Assembly: GCA_937978655.1 (NCBI GenBank)
Contig: CALJUX010000050.1
Coordinates: forward strand, 1 to 64,000
Source of the DNA: an uncultured Chromatiaceae bacterium
Lineage (GTDB): Bacteria; Pseudomonadota; Gammaproteobacteria; Enterobacterales; Alteromonadaceae
Direction: 5' to 3'
Length of the DNA: 64,000 bases
Part shown: positions 16,878 to 25,424 of the stretch, piece by piece
Position numbering within the stretch: position 1 is the stretch's first letter
Layout of the letters: every line of letters begins with the position of its first letter
Position numbers and translations under genes: made by a program
Notes under the pieces: model-generated
Seen by the model: only the letters and a program-made list of their open reading frames with translations
Told to the model about the DNA's origin: nothing
Databases searched by the model: none

Positions 16878-17531
16878 TCAGAGAAAACCGCTTTGTTGTA
16901 ATAAGTTCATGGTGACAGCAGATTCTGGTTGAGCCTGCTGCCGGCCTTGTAATAAGCGTTCGAGATAACGGGCCAGCAAATCCACTTCCAGATGAACTTT
17001 GCTGCCGGCTTTAAGCTGCTGGATAGTCGTTTCGCGCGCGGTATGCGGCACTATGGTCAGGCGAAAACCACTGCTGATTAATTCATTCACTGTGAGGCTC
17101 ACGCCATCAATAGTCACGGAGCCCTTTTCGGCGATATAACGACTGAGCTCTGGCGGAGACTGCAGATAAATTTGCCAGCTCTGGCCGGTTTTTTCGACTT
17201 TGCTTACCAACGCAATCCCATCCACATGGCCGCTGACCAGATGGCCGCCCAACCGCGTGGTGGGTAACAAGGCTTTTTCCAGATTGATACGCTGGCCAGT
17301 CTGATAACTGCCAAACAGCGTGCGGCTTAACGTTTCGCCCGACACGTCTGCGGTGAAACTGTTCGCACTGAGTGCAGTCACGGTCAGGCAAACGCCATTG
17401 CTGGCGATACTGTCACCTAGTTTAACGTCGGAAAAATCCAGCGTGTCACTGTGGATAGTGAGCCGGGCATCCTGGCCACTGCGCTCAATCGCGCCGATGT
17501 GACCTGTTGCTTCAATAATGCCGGTAAACAT
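16878..17531 (-). CDS. ribE: Riboflavin synthase, alpha subunit
   Basis: Dismutates two 6,7-dimethyl-8-ribityllumazine molecules to riboflavin. It has 217 residues made of two similar lumazine-binding barrels. The first begins MFTGIIEATGHIG and has GDSIASNGVCLTVT. The second has LGGHLVSGHVDGIA and KGSVTIDGVSLTVN. It lies between ribD (9-base gap) and ribBX. Some databases call this gene ribC. Confidence 0.96.
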   Translation of the reverse strand: MFTGIIEATGHIGAIERSGQDARLTIHSDTLDFSDVKLGDSIASNGVCLTVTALSANSFTADVSGETLSRTLFGSYQTGQRINLEKALLPTTRLGGHLVSGHVDGIALVSKVEKTGQSWQIYLQSPPELSRYIAEKGSVTIDGVSLTVNELISSGFRLTIVPHTARETTIQQLKAGSKVHLEVDLLARYLERLLQGRQQAQPESAVTMNLLQQSGFL

Positions 17532-17540
17532 AATGCTTCC

Positions 17541-18695
17541 TCAGCGCTTTGACTGTGTTTTGGTATTGAATAATGCGGTCAGACGCAGATCGTCGCCAAT
17601 CTGCCGGATGTTGCGCCATTGCCAACGCGGCGCTTTTGACAGCTGACTGAGGCCACCGGCCTGCAACATCGGCTTTGCGTCCGCGCCCAATAACAACGGC
17701 GCCTGATAAAGCACCAGTTCGTTGATAAGCTGTTGCTGCCAGAATGAAGTTGCGAGCGTGCTACCTGCTTCAACCCACAAAGTATTGATTGGATAATCAG
17801 CCAGGGCGTGTAATAAAGCACTGAGATCAAACTGCCCCACGGCATCAAGCCCAAGCCGCAAGCGGCTGACTTTGGTGACAGTGGTCGGCGCCAGTTCAGG
17901 CCATTCCTCGGCAGGGCCGGCGTGACAGAGCAGAATATCGCCGCCTTGCTGAAACAGCGGCTCAGAGCCCGTCAGACGGCAGCGCCGGTCCAAAATCACC
18001 CGTAGTGGCTGGCGCAATTGGCCATCTTCCAACGGCGTGACGGCTGTTGAGCGCACATTTAACAGTGCTTTGTCCATTTTGACTGTTTCGGCGGTCGACA
18101 GAATGGCGCAACTTTGCGCCCGCCACAGTTGCACGTCTTCGCGTGCTGGAGCCCCTGTCAGCCACTGACTCTCGCCATTGGCGAGCGCCACTTTGCCGTC
18201 AGTACTGCAGGCGAGTTTGAGCTGCACATAAGGCAGCCGGGTCCGCATTTTGTGCAAAAAGCCCGGATTCAGCGCTTCCGCCTGCGTGTCCAACAAACCA
18301 ACATCGACCTGAATGCCGGCGGCTCTGAGCCGTTCGACACCCGTGCCTGCAACTTTTGGATTCGGGTCTGGCATCGCCACCACCACCCGCGTTAATCCGG
18401 CGGCAATTAAAGCATCGGCGCACGGCGGCGTGCGGCCAAAATGACTGCAAGGCTCCAGCGTCACATAAGCAGTAGCGCCTGCTGCCGCGGTACCGGCCTG
18501 ACGCAGCGCAAAAATTTCCGCATGAGGGCCACCGGCCTGACGGTGATAACCTTCTCCGACTACCTCGCCGTCTTTGACAATGACACAGCCAACATTCGGA
18601 TTCGGTGGCGTGGTGAATCTCCCCAAGCTCGTCAGTTCCAGTGCGCGCTGCATAAATTGATGATCGGACGCTGAAAATACGCTGGAGTTCGTCAT
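17541..18695 (-). CDS. ribD: Bifunctional diaminohydroxyphosphoribosylaminopyrimidine deaminase / 5-amino-6-(5-phosphoribosylamino)uracil reductase
   Basis: Performs the second and third steps of riboflavin synthesis. It has 384 residues. The N-terminal cytidine-deaminase fold has the zinc motifs HAEIFALRQAG and PCSHFGRTPPCADALIAAG. The C-terminal reductase domain begins around 150 (PYVQLKLACSTDGKVAL) and has LWVEAGSTLATSFW near its end. Its start overlaps the nrdR stop (ATGA). Length is close to the E. coli protein. Confidence 0.96.
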   Translation of the reverse strand: MTNSSVFSASDHQFMQRALELTSLGRFTTPPNPNVGCVIVKDGEVVGEGYHRQAGGPHAEIFALRQAGTAAAGATAYVTLEPCSHFGRTPPCADALIAAGLTRVVVAMPDPNPKVAGTGVERLRAAGIQVDVGLLDTQAEALNPGFLHKMRTRLPYVQLKLACSTDGKVALANGESQWLTGAPAREDVQLWRAQSCAILSTAETVKMDKALLNVRSTAVTPLEDGQLRQPLRVILDRRCRLTGSEPLFQQGGDILLCHAGPAEEWPELAPTTVTKVSRLRLGLDAVGQFDLSALLHALADYPINTLWVEAGSTLATSFWQQQLINELVLYQAPLLLGADAKPMLQAGGLSQLSKAPRWQWRNIRQIGDDLRLTALFNTKTQSKR

Positions 18696-19150
18696 TTCGG
18701 GTCATCTCCAAGCCGGGCAATTTCTTCACCAAATTCACGAATATCTTTAAAGGAACGATACACAGAGGCAAAACGGACGTAGGCGACTTTATCCAGCAAC
18801 AGCAGCTGTTCCATGATGAGGTGGCCAATCATTTCACTCTGCACTTCACGTTCGCCGGTCGCACGCAACTGGGATTCAACTTTACTGATCAGCGATTCAA
18901 CCTGCTCGGTCGGCACCGGTCGTTTTTCCAATGAACGCTGCAGCCCGCTGCGTAATTTCTCTTCATTATAAGGCTCACGCGAACCATCACGCTTGATGAT
19001 CCGGGGCATCACCAGTTCAGCGGCTTCAAAAGTGGTAAAACGTTCATGGCAGGCCGTGCATTCGCGCCGGCGTCGCACCTGATAACCGTCAGCAACCAGG
19101 CGCGAATCGATGACTTTGGTATCGTCCGCCCGGCAAAAAGGACAAAACAC
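18692..19150 (-). CDS. nrdR: Ribonucleotide reductase repressor NrdR
   Basis: ATP/dATP-responsive repressor of nrd genes. It has 152 residues. The N-terminal zinc ribbon is built from MFCPFC and ECTACHERF. The ATP-cone domain follows from about residue 49 (IIKRDGSREPYNEEKLRSGL). It is the first gene of the nrdR-rib-nusB-thiL-pgpA cluster. No nrd operon lies in the window, so its targets are elsewhere. Confidence 0.96.
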   Translation of the reverse strand: MFCPFCRADDTKVIDSRLVADGYQVRRRRECTACHERFTTFEAAELVMPRIIKRDGSREPYNEEKLRSGLQRSLEKRPVPTEQVESLISKVESQLRATGEREVQSEMIGHLIMEQLLLLDKVAYVRFASVYRSFKDIREFGEEIARLGDDPK

Positions 19151-19163
19151 AGGACTTCTCCTG

Positions 19164-19191
19164 AAAAAACAATGGCCGCGAAGGCGGCCAT
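19164..19191 (-). terminator. Terminator after glyA
   Basis: Minus-strand stem ATGGCCGC/GCGGCCAT (8 bp) with a four-base loop, followed by TGTTTTTTC. It lies between glyA and nrdR and separates glyA from the rib operon. Confidence 0.85.
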
Positions 19192-19236
19192 CATATCACT
19201 GCAGCCAGACAACTGTCAGGCTCCGGCGCGGTAAAC

Positions 19237-20490
19237 TTACGCGTATACCGGGAAACGAGCACACAGGGCTGAGACCTGCCCGCGGACTTTTTCAATCACC
19301 GCCGCGTCACCACGGCTGTCCAGCACGTCACAGATCAGGTTGGCAACAGTCTGCGCTTCGGCTTCATTAAAACCACGACGCGTGATGGCTGGTGTGCCGA
19401 TGCGAAGACCAGAGGTCACAAACGGTGACCGTGGGTCGTTTGGCACTGAGTTTTTGTTCACAGTGATGTGCGATTGACCTAACCAGGCATCCGCTTCTTT
19501 ACCAGTGATGTCTTTGTCAATCAGGTCCATCAGGAACAAGTGGTTTTGCGTACCGCCAGAGACGATTTTGTAACCACGCGCTTTCATTGCATCACACATA
19601 GCCACAGCGTTTTTCAGTACTTGCTGCTGATATGTTTTGAACTCAGGCTGTAACGCTTCTAAAAACGCCACGGCTTTTGCTGCGATAACATGCATCAGAG
19701 GACCGCCCTGACCGCCTGGGAATACTGCAGAATTCAATTTCTTTTCAATTTCTTCGTTTTTGCGCGCCAGGATCAGGCCGCCACGTGGGCCCGCCAGCGT
19801 TTTGTGCGTAGTCGTGGTGACAACATCCGCAACAGGCACTGGATTTGGATACAAACCGGCAGCCACTAAACCCGCAACGTGTGCCATGTCGACCATCAGG
19901 TAAGCACCCACTTTGTCCGCGATATCACGGAAGCGTTGCCAGTCAACAATACCTGAATAAGCAGAGAAACCGGCAATAATCAGTTTTGGTTTATGTTCCA
20001 GCGCCAGCGCTTCCGCCTGATCATAATCAATCACACCGGTTTCCGGATGCAGGCCATACTGTACAGCTTTGTACAGCTTACCTGATGAACTGACCGTTGC
20101 GCCGTGAGTCAGATGACCACCATGCGCTAGGCTCATGCCCAGAATAGTGTCGCCGGCGTTTAACAGTGCCAGAAACACTGCCGAGTTTGCCTGAGAACCA
20201 GAATGTGGCTGCACGTTCGCGTAATCAGCACCAAACAGTTCTTTGGCGCGGGCAATAGCTAAATCTTCAGCGATATCAACGAATTCACAACCACCGTAGT
20301 AGCGTTTATGTGGGTAACCTTCGGCATATTTGTTGGTCAGCTGTGAACCTTGCGCCTGCAAAACTCGTGGGCTGCAGTAGTTCTCAGAAGCGATCAACTC
20401 AATGTGATCTTCCTGACGCTGAGTTTCATCAACAATAGCTTGCCATAATTGTGGATCAAAATCGGCAATCGACATTTCACGCTTTAACAT
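19237..20490 (-). CDS. glyA: Serine hydroxymethyltransferase
   Basis: PLP enzyme that interconverts serine and glycine and loads tetrahydrofolate with one-carbon units. It has 417 residues, equal to E. coli GlyA. It shows IELIASENYCSPRVL, NKYAEGYPHKRYYGG, VQPHSGSQANSAVF and the PLP-lysine motif VVTTTTHKTLAGPRGG. I chose ATG 20490 (MLKREMSIADFD), which has AGGAG six bases before it. The longer frame starts inside the promoter region. It is monocistronic: divergent from dinB upstream, with a terminator downstream. Confidence 0.97.
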   Translation of the reverse strand: MLKREMSIADFDPQLWQAIVDETQRQEDHIELIASENYCSPRVLQAQGSQLTNKYAEGYPHKRYYGGCEFVDIAEDLAIARAKELFGADYANVQPHSGSQANSAVFLALLNAGDTILGMSLAHGGHLTHGATVSSSGKLYKAVQYGLHPETGVIDYDQAEALALEHKPKLIIAGFSAYSGIVDWQRFRDIADKVGAYLMVDMAHVAGLVAAGLYPNPVPVADVVTTTTHKTLAGPRGGLILARKNEEIEKKLNSAVFPGGQGGPLMHVIAAKAVAFLEALQPEFKTYQQQVLKNAVAMCDAMKARGYKIVSGGTQNHLFLMDLIDKDITGKEADAWLGQSHITVNKNSVPNDPRSPFVTSGLRIGTPAITRRGFNEAEAQTVANLICDVLDSRGDAAVIEKVRGQVSALCARFPVYA

Positions 20491-20716
20491 GGTTTCTCCT
20501 GCTTTGGCACAGTCGCAAATTAAGATACAAAAACTGCGCGCTATGATACACCGGTTAAGATTGTGATGCACTGCAAAATTAGACGTCTGAACATCCAAAT
20601 GAAACAACTAAATGCAGATCAGAGCAGTACCACTTTGTGTATTGGATTTAGATCTTCAGTAAAATCATGAAAATACTAATCAGCACTTTACACCTCGAAG
20701 ATTCAGCATATGATAA

Positions 20717-20732
20717 CTGTATATTTAACCAG
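20717..20732 (+). promoter_or_regulatory. LexA (SOS) box before dinB
   Basis: CTGTATATTTAACCAG fits the gammaproteobacterial LexA consensus CTG-N10-CAG and is close to CTGTATATATATACAG. It lies 13 bases before the dinB start, where LexA would block transcription or early elongation. Confidence 0.85.
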
Positions 20733-20744
20733 TTAAATTTAATC

Positions 20745-21803
20745 ATGCGCAAAATTATTCATATCGACATGGATTGTTTTTTCGCGGCGGTAGAAATGCG
20801 TGACAATCCGGCGTGGCGACACATTCCGCTGGCGATTGGTGGCAGTAGAACCGAGCGTGGCGTGATTAGCACCTGCAATTACCCGGCGCGCGCCTACGGC
20901 GTGCGTTCTGCCATGCCAACAGGTCAGGCGTTTAAGCTCTGCCCACAGCTGGTGCTGGTTCCCGGTCATATGGAGAAATACAAAGCGGTCAGCACCAGCA
21001 TACAGGCGATCTTCCATCGTTATACCGACAAGGTGGAGCCGTTATCTCTTGATGAGGCTTATCTTGATGTGTCTGCCTGCGATTTGTACCAGGGCAGTGC
21101 CACACGTATTGCTGAACACATTCGTCAGAGTATTTTTCAGGAAACCGGCCTGACCGCTTCGGCGGGGGTCGCTCCGAATAAGTTTCTGGCAAAAATCGCC
21201 AGTGATGAAAACAAACCTGATGGTCTTTTTGTGATCCCGCCGGATCAGGTTGGCGCTTTTGTTGCGACCTTACCGTTACGCAAAATTCCCGGAGTGGGAC
21301 AGAAGACCGCTGAAAAGCTGGCAAAATTTGGGCTGCATCGTTGTTGTGACGTAGCAGCTGCCGATCTGCACATGCTGGTACGCGAATTCGGTAGTTTTGC
21401 TGAAGTGCTGCTGGAACGCAGCCAAGGCATAGATCATCGTGAGGTACATCATGAGCGGGAACGGAAATCTGTCGCTGTGGAGCAGACATTCAGCCAGGAT
21501 CTGACAACACCAGAACAAAGCCTGCAGCCGCTGGCAGATATGTACCAGAAACTTGTCAGGCGGATTGAACGTTGTGACGCTCAGGAGCAAATCCAAAAAA
21601 TTGGGATTAAGTTGAAATTTCAGGATTTCCGACAAACGACAATTGAACGACAGCATCCGGAATTGTGTTTTCAGTTACTCCAACAACTATTGTCACAAGC
21701 CTGGCAACGTGGTGAAGGGAAAGCCGTACGGTTGGTCGGTATCCATGTTGGGCTAAAAAACAGTGCTGAACAGGCGCAACTTGATTTTGGCTGGACGAAT
21801 TAA
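20745..21803 (+). CDS. dinB: DNA polymerase IV (Y family)
   Basis: Error-prone translesion polymerase made during SOS. It has 352 residues. Catalytic carboxylates are in HIDMDCFFAAVEMRDNP and LSLDEAYLDV. YPARAYGVRSAMP, SAGVAPNKFLAKIASDENKP and the helix-hairpin-helix IPGVGQKTAEKL follow. The C-terminal little-finger domain begins around 240. I chose ATG 20745 (MRKIIHIDMD) because it matches the family start and puts the LexA box in the promoter. Upstream ATGs would be inside the operator region. Confidence 0.97.
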   Translation: MRKIIHIDMDCFFAAVEMRDNPAWRHIPLAIGGSRTERGVISTCNYPARAYGVRSAMPTGQAFKLCPQLVLVPGHMEKYKAVSTSIQAIFHRYTDKVEPLSLDEAYLDVSACDLYQGSATRIAEHIRQSIFQETGLTASAGVAPNKFLAKIASDENKPDGLFVIPPDQVGAFVATLPLRKIPGVGQKTAEKLAKFGLHRCCDVAAADLHMLVREFGSFAEVLLERSQGIDHREVHHERERKSVAVEQTFSQDLTTPEQSLQPLADMYQKLVRRIERCDAQEQIQKIGIKLKFQDFRQTTIERQHPELCFQLLQQLLSQAWQRGEGKAVRLVGIHVGLKNSAEQAQLDFGWTN

Positions 21804-22036
21804 CACGCGAACGAATGCATAAGTCTTTACCGCTCTGGCTAAAAGTTGCACGGCACACAAAATCGAACGAAGATTAATTACAGGGCGCAGAACTTGGTCA
21901 TCAACAGCCGATTTATCAGCATAAAGTGAGTTTTATCCGGTGCCGCTCAATGCAAAAATCAGTGATTGGGCGGATGATAGTTAATGACTGCAGTGCAAAA
22001 CCGGAGAACTAGGAAAACTTCAGAGGGCTGTAAAAC
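21804..22036. other. Gap after dinB without a recognised gene
   Basis: Nothing here is supported as a gene. In one plus-strand frame a short reading frame from the ATG at 21815 stops at 21875, then stays open for about 50 codons. It may be a gene remnant, but codon use and homology cannot be judged here. Confidence 0.3.
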
Positions 22037-22061
22037 AAAAAGCCGGCGTAAGCCGGCTTTT
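22037..22061. terminator. Terminator after the cold-shock gene
   Basis: Stem AGCCGGC/GCCGGCT with a four-base loop and T-rich flanks on both strands. It lies 25 bases after the cold-shock gene stop on the minus strand and could also stop leftover transcription from dinB. Confidence 0.85.
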
Positions 22062-22085
22062 CAGGAAACTTTTCTGAGCTTGCGA

Positions 22086-22298
22086 TTAAGCAACTACAGT
22101 TACGTTCTCTGCCTGAGGACCTTTTTGGCCTTCAGTTACTTCGAAAGTCACTTTCTGACCTTCTACCAGCGTGCGACGGCCGGTACCGTTGATAGCGCGG
22201 AAGTGTACGAATACATCTTTGCCGCCTTCGCGCTCAATGAAACCAAAACCTTTATCTTCGTTGAACCACTTAACGGTGCCGGAAATTAATTGTGACAT
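22086..22298 (-). CDS. Cold-shock protein, CspA family
   Basis: 70-residue single cold-shock domain that binds RNA and single-stranded DNA and acts as an RNA chaperone. RNP1 is KGFGFIE and RNP2 is VFVHFRAI, both within GTVKWFNEDKGFGFIEREG and GKDVFVHFRAING. The ending QKGPQAENVTVVA is typical. Whether it is cold-induced or constitutive (CspC/E-like) cannot be told from the protein. A strong promoter and a leader of about 78 bases lie upstream. Confidence 0.95.
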   Translation of the reverse strand: MSQLISGTVKWFNEDKGFGFIEREGGKDVFVHFRAINGTGRRTLVEGQKVTFEVTEGQKGPQAENVTVVA

Positions 22299-22383
22299 AA
22301 CATTCTCTTACTTTAACTATATTTGCCTTAAAGGCGACTTAAATATTACCGGCCACGTTCGAGCTAGTACATATTACGACCCC

Positions 22384-22412
22384 ATTATGTGTGAACCACC
22401 TAGTGGGGTCAA
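22384..22412 (-). promoter_or_regulatory. Strong sigma-70 promoter of the cold-shock gene
   Basis: Minus-strand TTGACC, a 17-base spacer and CATAAT, one mismatch from consensus at each hexamer. The spacer contains the inverted repeat CCACTAGGTGG. Transcription should begin near 22376 and give a leader of about 78 bases. The rest of the 22299-22583 gap is AT-rich with no gene seen. Confidence 0.8.
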
Positions 22413-22583
22413 TAGGTATTGCTGAACAAACGGAAAATAAAATTAGCCGTCTGTTGGCCGTTCCTATTGCATGTAAAATTTAATCTTTACAAACAACACC
22501 TTGCCAGTGAATATGCTTATTTAATATTCAGCTGACTTTTGCAGTGTAGCACCTAATTATGAATAAAAAGCAATCAATTTAAA

Positions 22584-23912
22584 TTATTTTTGCTTTTTTC
22601 TCAAAGGTGCAGAACCGTCATCACCCGATTCAAAAAACTTTGGTTTTTTCTTCGGTAAAGGACTGTCAGCAGAGCGTATTTTCACTTTGGCAGCCCCAGC
22701 CGTCTTCCCGGACGGTTTTACTTTTCCGCCGGTTGCGGCAGTAGTTTTTTTCACCAGCTTGCCGTCAAACTTAGCAATTAAACCGTCAACCTGCCCCATC
22801 TCCAGTGGCCGGCGCAGAAATTGTTCGATGGCGTTAAAAGCCAGCAAATCTTTTGGCCCGACCAACGAGAATGCACAGCCTTGCTGACCTGCCCTGCCAG
22901 TCCTGCCAATCCGGTGCACGTACTCTTCCGGATGTTTTGGCATATCAAAATTGATGACGTGCGACACCTGCAATAAATCAAGTCCGCGTGAAGCAACATC
23001 TGTGGTGACCAATACCTGATACTTATTGGCAGCAAATGCCTGCATCACACTATTACGCTGAGCCTGGGTCAACTTCCCATTAAGTCCGACGGCTGCCAAC
23101 CCGGCCTTTTCAACCAATGCCGCCAGGCGGTCGGTATCTTCGCGCGTTGCAGTGAATAATATCAGCTGTCTGACCGGCTCAGTCTTGAGGAAATGTAACA
23201 GCAACGCCTCTTTATGACTGAGATTATCGGCAAAGAAACATTTCTGACTGATATCTTTATGCGGGTCATAGCCAGCACCCAGCGCCACACGATACGGATC
23301 TTTGAGTAAAGACAAAGCCAGCGCATTGACTTCAGCATGATCAAGTGTTGCCGAGAACATCAGCGTCTGGCGCAAGCGATGGGAAGCCTGTTTGTGAATC
23401 GCGTTCAGCTGTGGCATGAAGCCAAGATCCAGCATGCGGTCCGCCTCGTCCAGCACCAACATTTCCAGCCCCTGCAGGAAGAAACTCTTGTGTTCCAGAT
23501 GATCTGCCAGCCGGCCTGGCGTCGCTACGATGATATGTGGCTGGCGTTTGAGGAGTTTTTCCTGATCATTAAAATTTTCGCCGCCGACAATAAAGGCCGC
23601 ACTCAACCGGGTATTGGCGATAAACAGGCGCAACTGCGCGTATATTTGCTGCGCCAGCTCACGGGTCGGCGCCAAAATCACCGCGCGTGGGTCTTGTGCA
23701 GACAACGGCTTACTGCGCAACAACCGCTGCATCATCGGCAGCAGATAGGCCAGCGTTTTACCTGAGCCGGTTTTCGAGGAAACGATTAAATCCTTACCCT
23801 GCATCACAGCCGGTATGGCTTCCTGTTGGATCTCTGTTGGCCGGGTAAAACCTAAATGTTGAATTGAACGCAACAGACGGGGATCTAACGCGAGTTCCTG
23901 AAAAGCAGCCAT
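22584..23912 (-). CDS. DEAD-box ATP-dependent RNA helicase, SrmB/RhlE-like
   Basis: 442 residues. The Q motif is GFTRPTEIQQEAIP. Walker A is SSKTGSGKT. Then come PTRELAQQ, TPGRL, DEAD in VLDEADRMLDLGF, SAT, and in domain 2 TDVASRGLDL and HRIGRTGRAG. After about residue 375 a basic, low-complexity tail rich in Lys, Gly and Pro ends RKKQK, typical of ribosome-assembly helicases. Its length matches SrmB. The subfamily is uncertain, since RhlE-type proteins look similar. It is located upstream of a cold-shock gene, which suits a role in RNA unfolding at low temperature. Confidence 0.9.
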   Translation of the reverse strand: MAAFQELALDPRLLRSIQHLGFTRPTEIQQEAIPAVMQGKDLIVSSKTGSGKTLAYLLPMMQRLLRSKPLSAQDPRAVILAPTRELAQQIYAQLRLFIANTRLSAAFIVGGENFNDQEKLLKRQPHIIVATPGRLADHLEHKSFFLQGLEMLVLDEADRMLDLGFMPQLNAIHKQASHRLRQTLMFSATLDHAEVNALALSLLKDPYRVALGAGYDPHKDISQKCFFADNLSHKEALLLHFLKTEPVRQLILFTATREDTDRLAALVEKAGLAAVGLNGKLTQAQRNSVMQAFAANKYQVLVTTDVASRGLDLLQVSHVINFDMPKHPEEYVHRIGRTGRAGQQGCAFSLVGPKDLLAFNAIEQFLRRPLEMGQVDGLIAKFDGKLVKKTTAATGGKVKPSGKTAGAAKVKIRSADSPLPKKKPKFFESGDDGSAPLRKKQK

Positions 23913-24043
23913 AAATACTCTGAATAAAAAGATAATCGCATAGCATACCGTAAAAGCATGCCGCCGTCAGCCGCAGCGCTTGGCAATCACCCGGCGGGCG
24001 TGGAACAATATATAGATACTATCCGTGAACGCAGGAACTGAAG

Positions 24044-24577
24044 ATGAGTAAATCTCTGGCTGAGCAGTTGTTAAAAGCTGGTCTTGGCGATGCCAAGAAA
24101 CTGAAAAACATTAAAAAAGAACAACATAAAGAGCGGGTACAGGCCGGAAAACACGGACAAGTCGTGAATGAAGCCGCAGTTCTGGCCGAACAGGCCCGTC
24201 AGGCGCAGATCGCGCGTGACCGTGAATTAAATCAGCAGAAAAAGGCGGAAGCGGATAAAAAGGCTCTGGTTGCACAAGTCAAACAAATCATTGAAATGAA
24301 TATTATTCGCGACAAAGGCGAACTTGGCTTTAATTTTACCGATGGCAATAAAATCAAGAAAATCTATGTCAGTGACAAAGTGCAGCAACAATTAGTCAAA
24401 GGTCTGATTGCCATTGCCCGGCTCGGTGAGCACTATCATCTGGTGCCAATCCAAATCGCTGAGAAATTACTGGCGCGCCAACCCGATGCCGTTGTGTTGC
24501 TGAATCAGCAGGACGAGCAGGCGCCGGAAGATGATCCGTATGCCGATTTTAAAATTCCTGACGACCTGATGTGGTAA
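24044..24577 (+). CDS. DUF2058 (YaiL-like) nucleoprotein-like protein
   Basis: 177 residues, soluble, highly charged. It begins MSKSLAEQLLKAGLGDAKKL, the diagnostic start of the DUF2058 family (E. coli YaiL). A Lys/Gln/Ala-rich coiled-coil region covers about 20-85, followed by GELGFNFTDGNKIKKIYV and an acidic tail ending DDLMW. Molecular function is not established. First of four closely spaced plus-strand genes (24044-25883). Confidence 0.85.
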   Translation: MSKSLAEQLLKAGLGDAKKLKNIKKEQHKERVQAGKHGQVVNEAAVLAEQARQAQIARDRELNQQKKAEADKKALVAQVKQIIEMNIIRDKGELGFNFTDGNKIKKIYVSDKVQQQLVKGLIAIARLGEHYHLVPIQIAEKLLARQPDAVVLLNQQDEQAPEDDPYADFKIPDDLMW

Positions 24578-24626
24578 CCGCCGGGCTGTTGGCATTTGTT
24601 TTTCGCCAGTCTGGCAGGAGATATAA

Positions 24627-24896
24627 ATGACTGTAAATCAAAGTAAAACTATGGTGATTAGCTGGCTATTGCTGTCTGTAACCGGCGTAGTCGCCTGTTG
24701 GGCCAGCCTCTTTAACGGGCAGTTTGAAACCATTTATGGTTTGCCCACTGTGGTTGGCGCAGCCATGTTAATGTGGATCCGAGCGCAACCAGACTTTTAC
24801 GGACAACGTTTTTATCGGCTGGCCTGGCAATGCAGCATGATCCTGTTGTGGTTGTTATTGGTGCCTGGCTGTTATTATCTGGCGCAACAGCTCTGA
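24627..24896 (+). CDS. Small membrane protein of unknown function
   Basis: 89 residues with about three hydrophobic segments: around 9-28 (VISWLLLSVTGVVACWASLF), 39-51 (GLPTVVGAAMLMW) and 67-88 (WQCSMILLWLLLVPGCYYL). GGCAGGAGAT lies before the ATG. The stop overlaps the start of the acetyltransferase gene (TGATG), so the two are probably translated together. I do not recognise the family. Confidence 0.65.
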   Translation: MTVNQSKTMVISWLLLSVTGVVACWASLFNGQFETIYGLPTVVGAAMLMWIRAQPDFYGQRFYRLAWQCSMILLWLLLVPGCYYLAQQL

Positions 24897-25411
24897 TGAA
24901 GCACCCATTGCAGATTCACTGTGCCGCAGCGGACCAGCAGCTGGCTCTGGCTGAGCAATTTGATTCGGCACAAGCCCTGCGCCTATGGGGTGGTGAAGGT
25001 TTCACTTTCCCAATACGGCGCCAGGCCTTTTTGCAACAACTTCAGCTGCCGGACACTGAGAGTTTTGTGCTGTCCGATGATACCGGAAAGATGCTGGCAT
25101 TTGGCCAAGTCTGCGACCGCTTTGACCGCCTGCATCTGGCCCGGCTGTTGGTCTTGCCGCAATACCGTGGTCAACGCCTGGCGGAACAGCTAATCAAGGG
25201 CTTGTTGTTGCAAGGGCTACGGTATTGGCCACGTCGTGATGCATCTTTGTTTGTATTTTGCGAGAATCATGCTGCAATTCGCAGTTACCAGCGCCTCGGA
25301 TTTGCTATCAGCAGTCAGCCTGGTCCACTGCGCACCGATCTGCATTTTATGACCTTAAGTAATCACCTGTGCCGGCAACTGACCGCCGACATCTTCGATA
25401 AACCGAAATAA
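24896..25411 (+). CDS. GNAT-family N-acetyltransferase
   Basis: 171 residues. It has the acetyl-CoA-binding pattern LARLLVLPQYRGQRLAEQLI (motif A, with the Q/RxxGxx/A turn as QYRGQRL) and, near the end, NHAAIRSYQRLGFA (motif B). The acceptor substrate is unknown. The ATG at 24896 overlaps the stop of the small membrane protein. The open frame extends upstream only as shadow of that gene. Confidence 0.8.
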   Translation: MKHPLQIHCAAADQQLALAEQFDSAQALRLWGGEGFTFPIRRQAFLQQLQLPDTESFVLSDDTGKMLAFGQVCDRFDRLHLARLLVLPQYRGQRLAEQLIKGLLLQGLRYWPRRDASLFVFCENHAAIRSYQRLGFAISSQPGPLRTDLHFMTLSNHLCRQLTADIFDKPK

Positions 25412-25424
25412 AAAGGTCTTTTTG

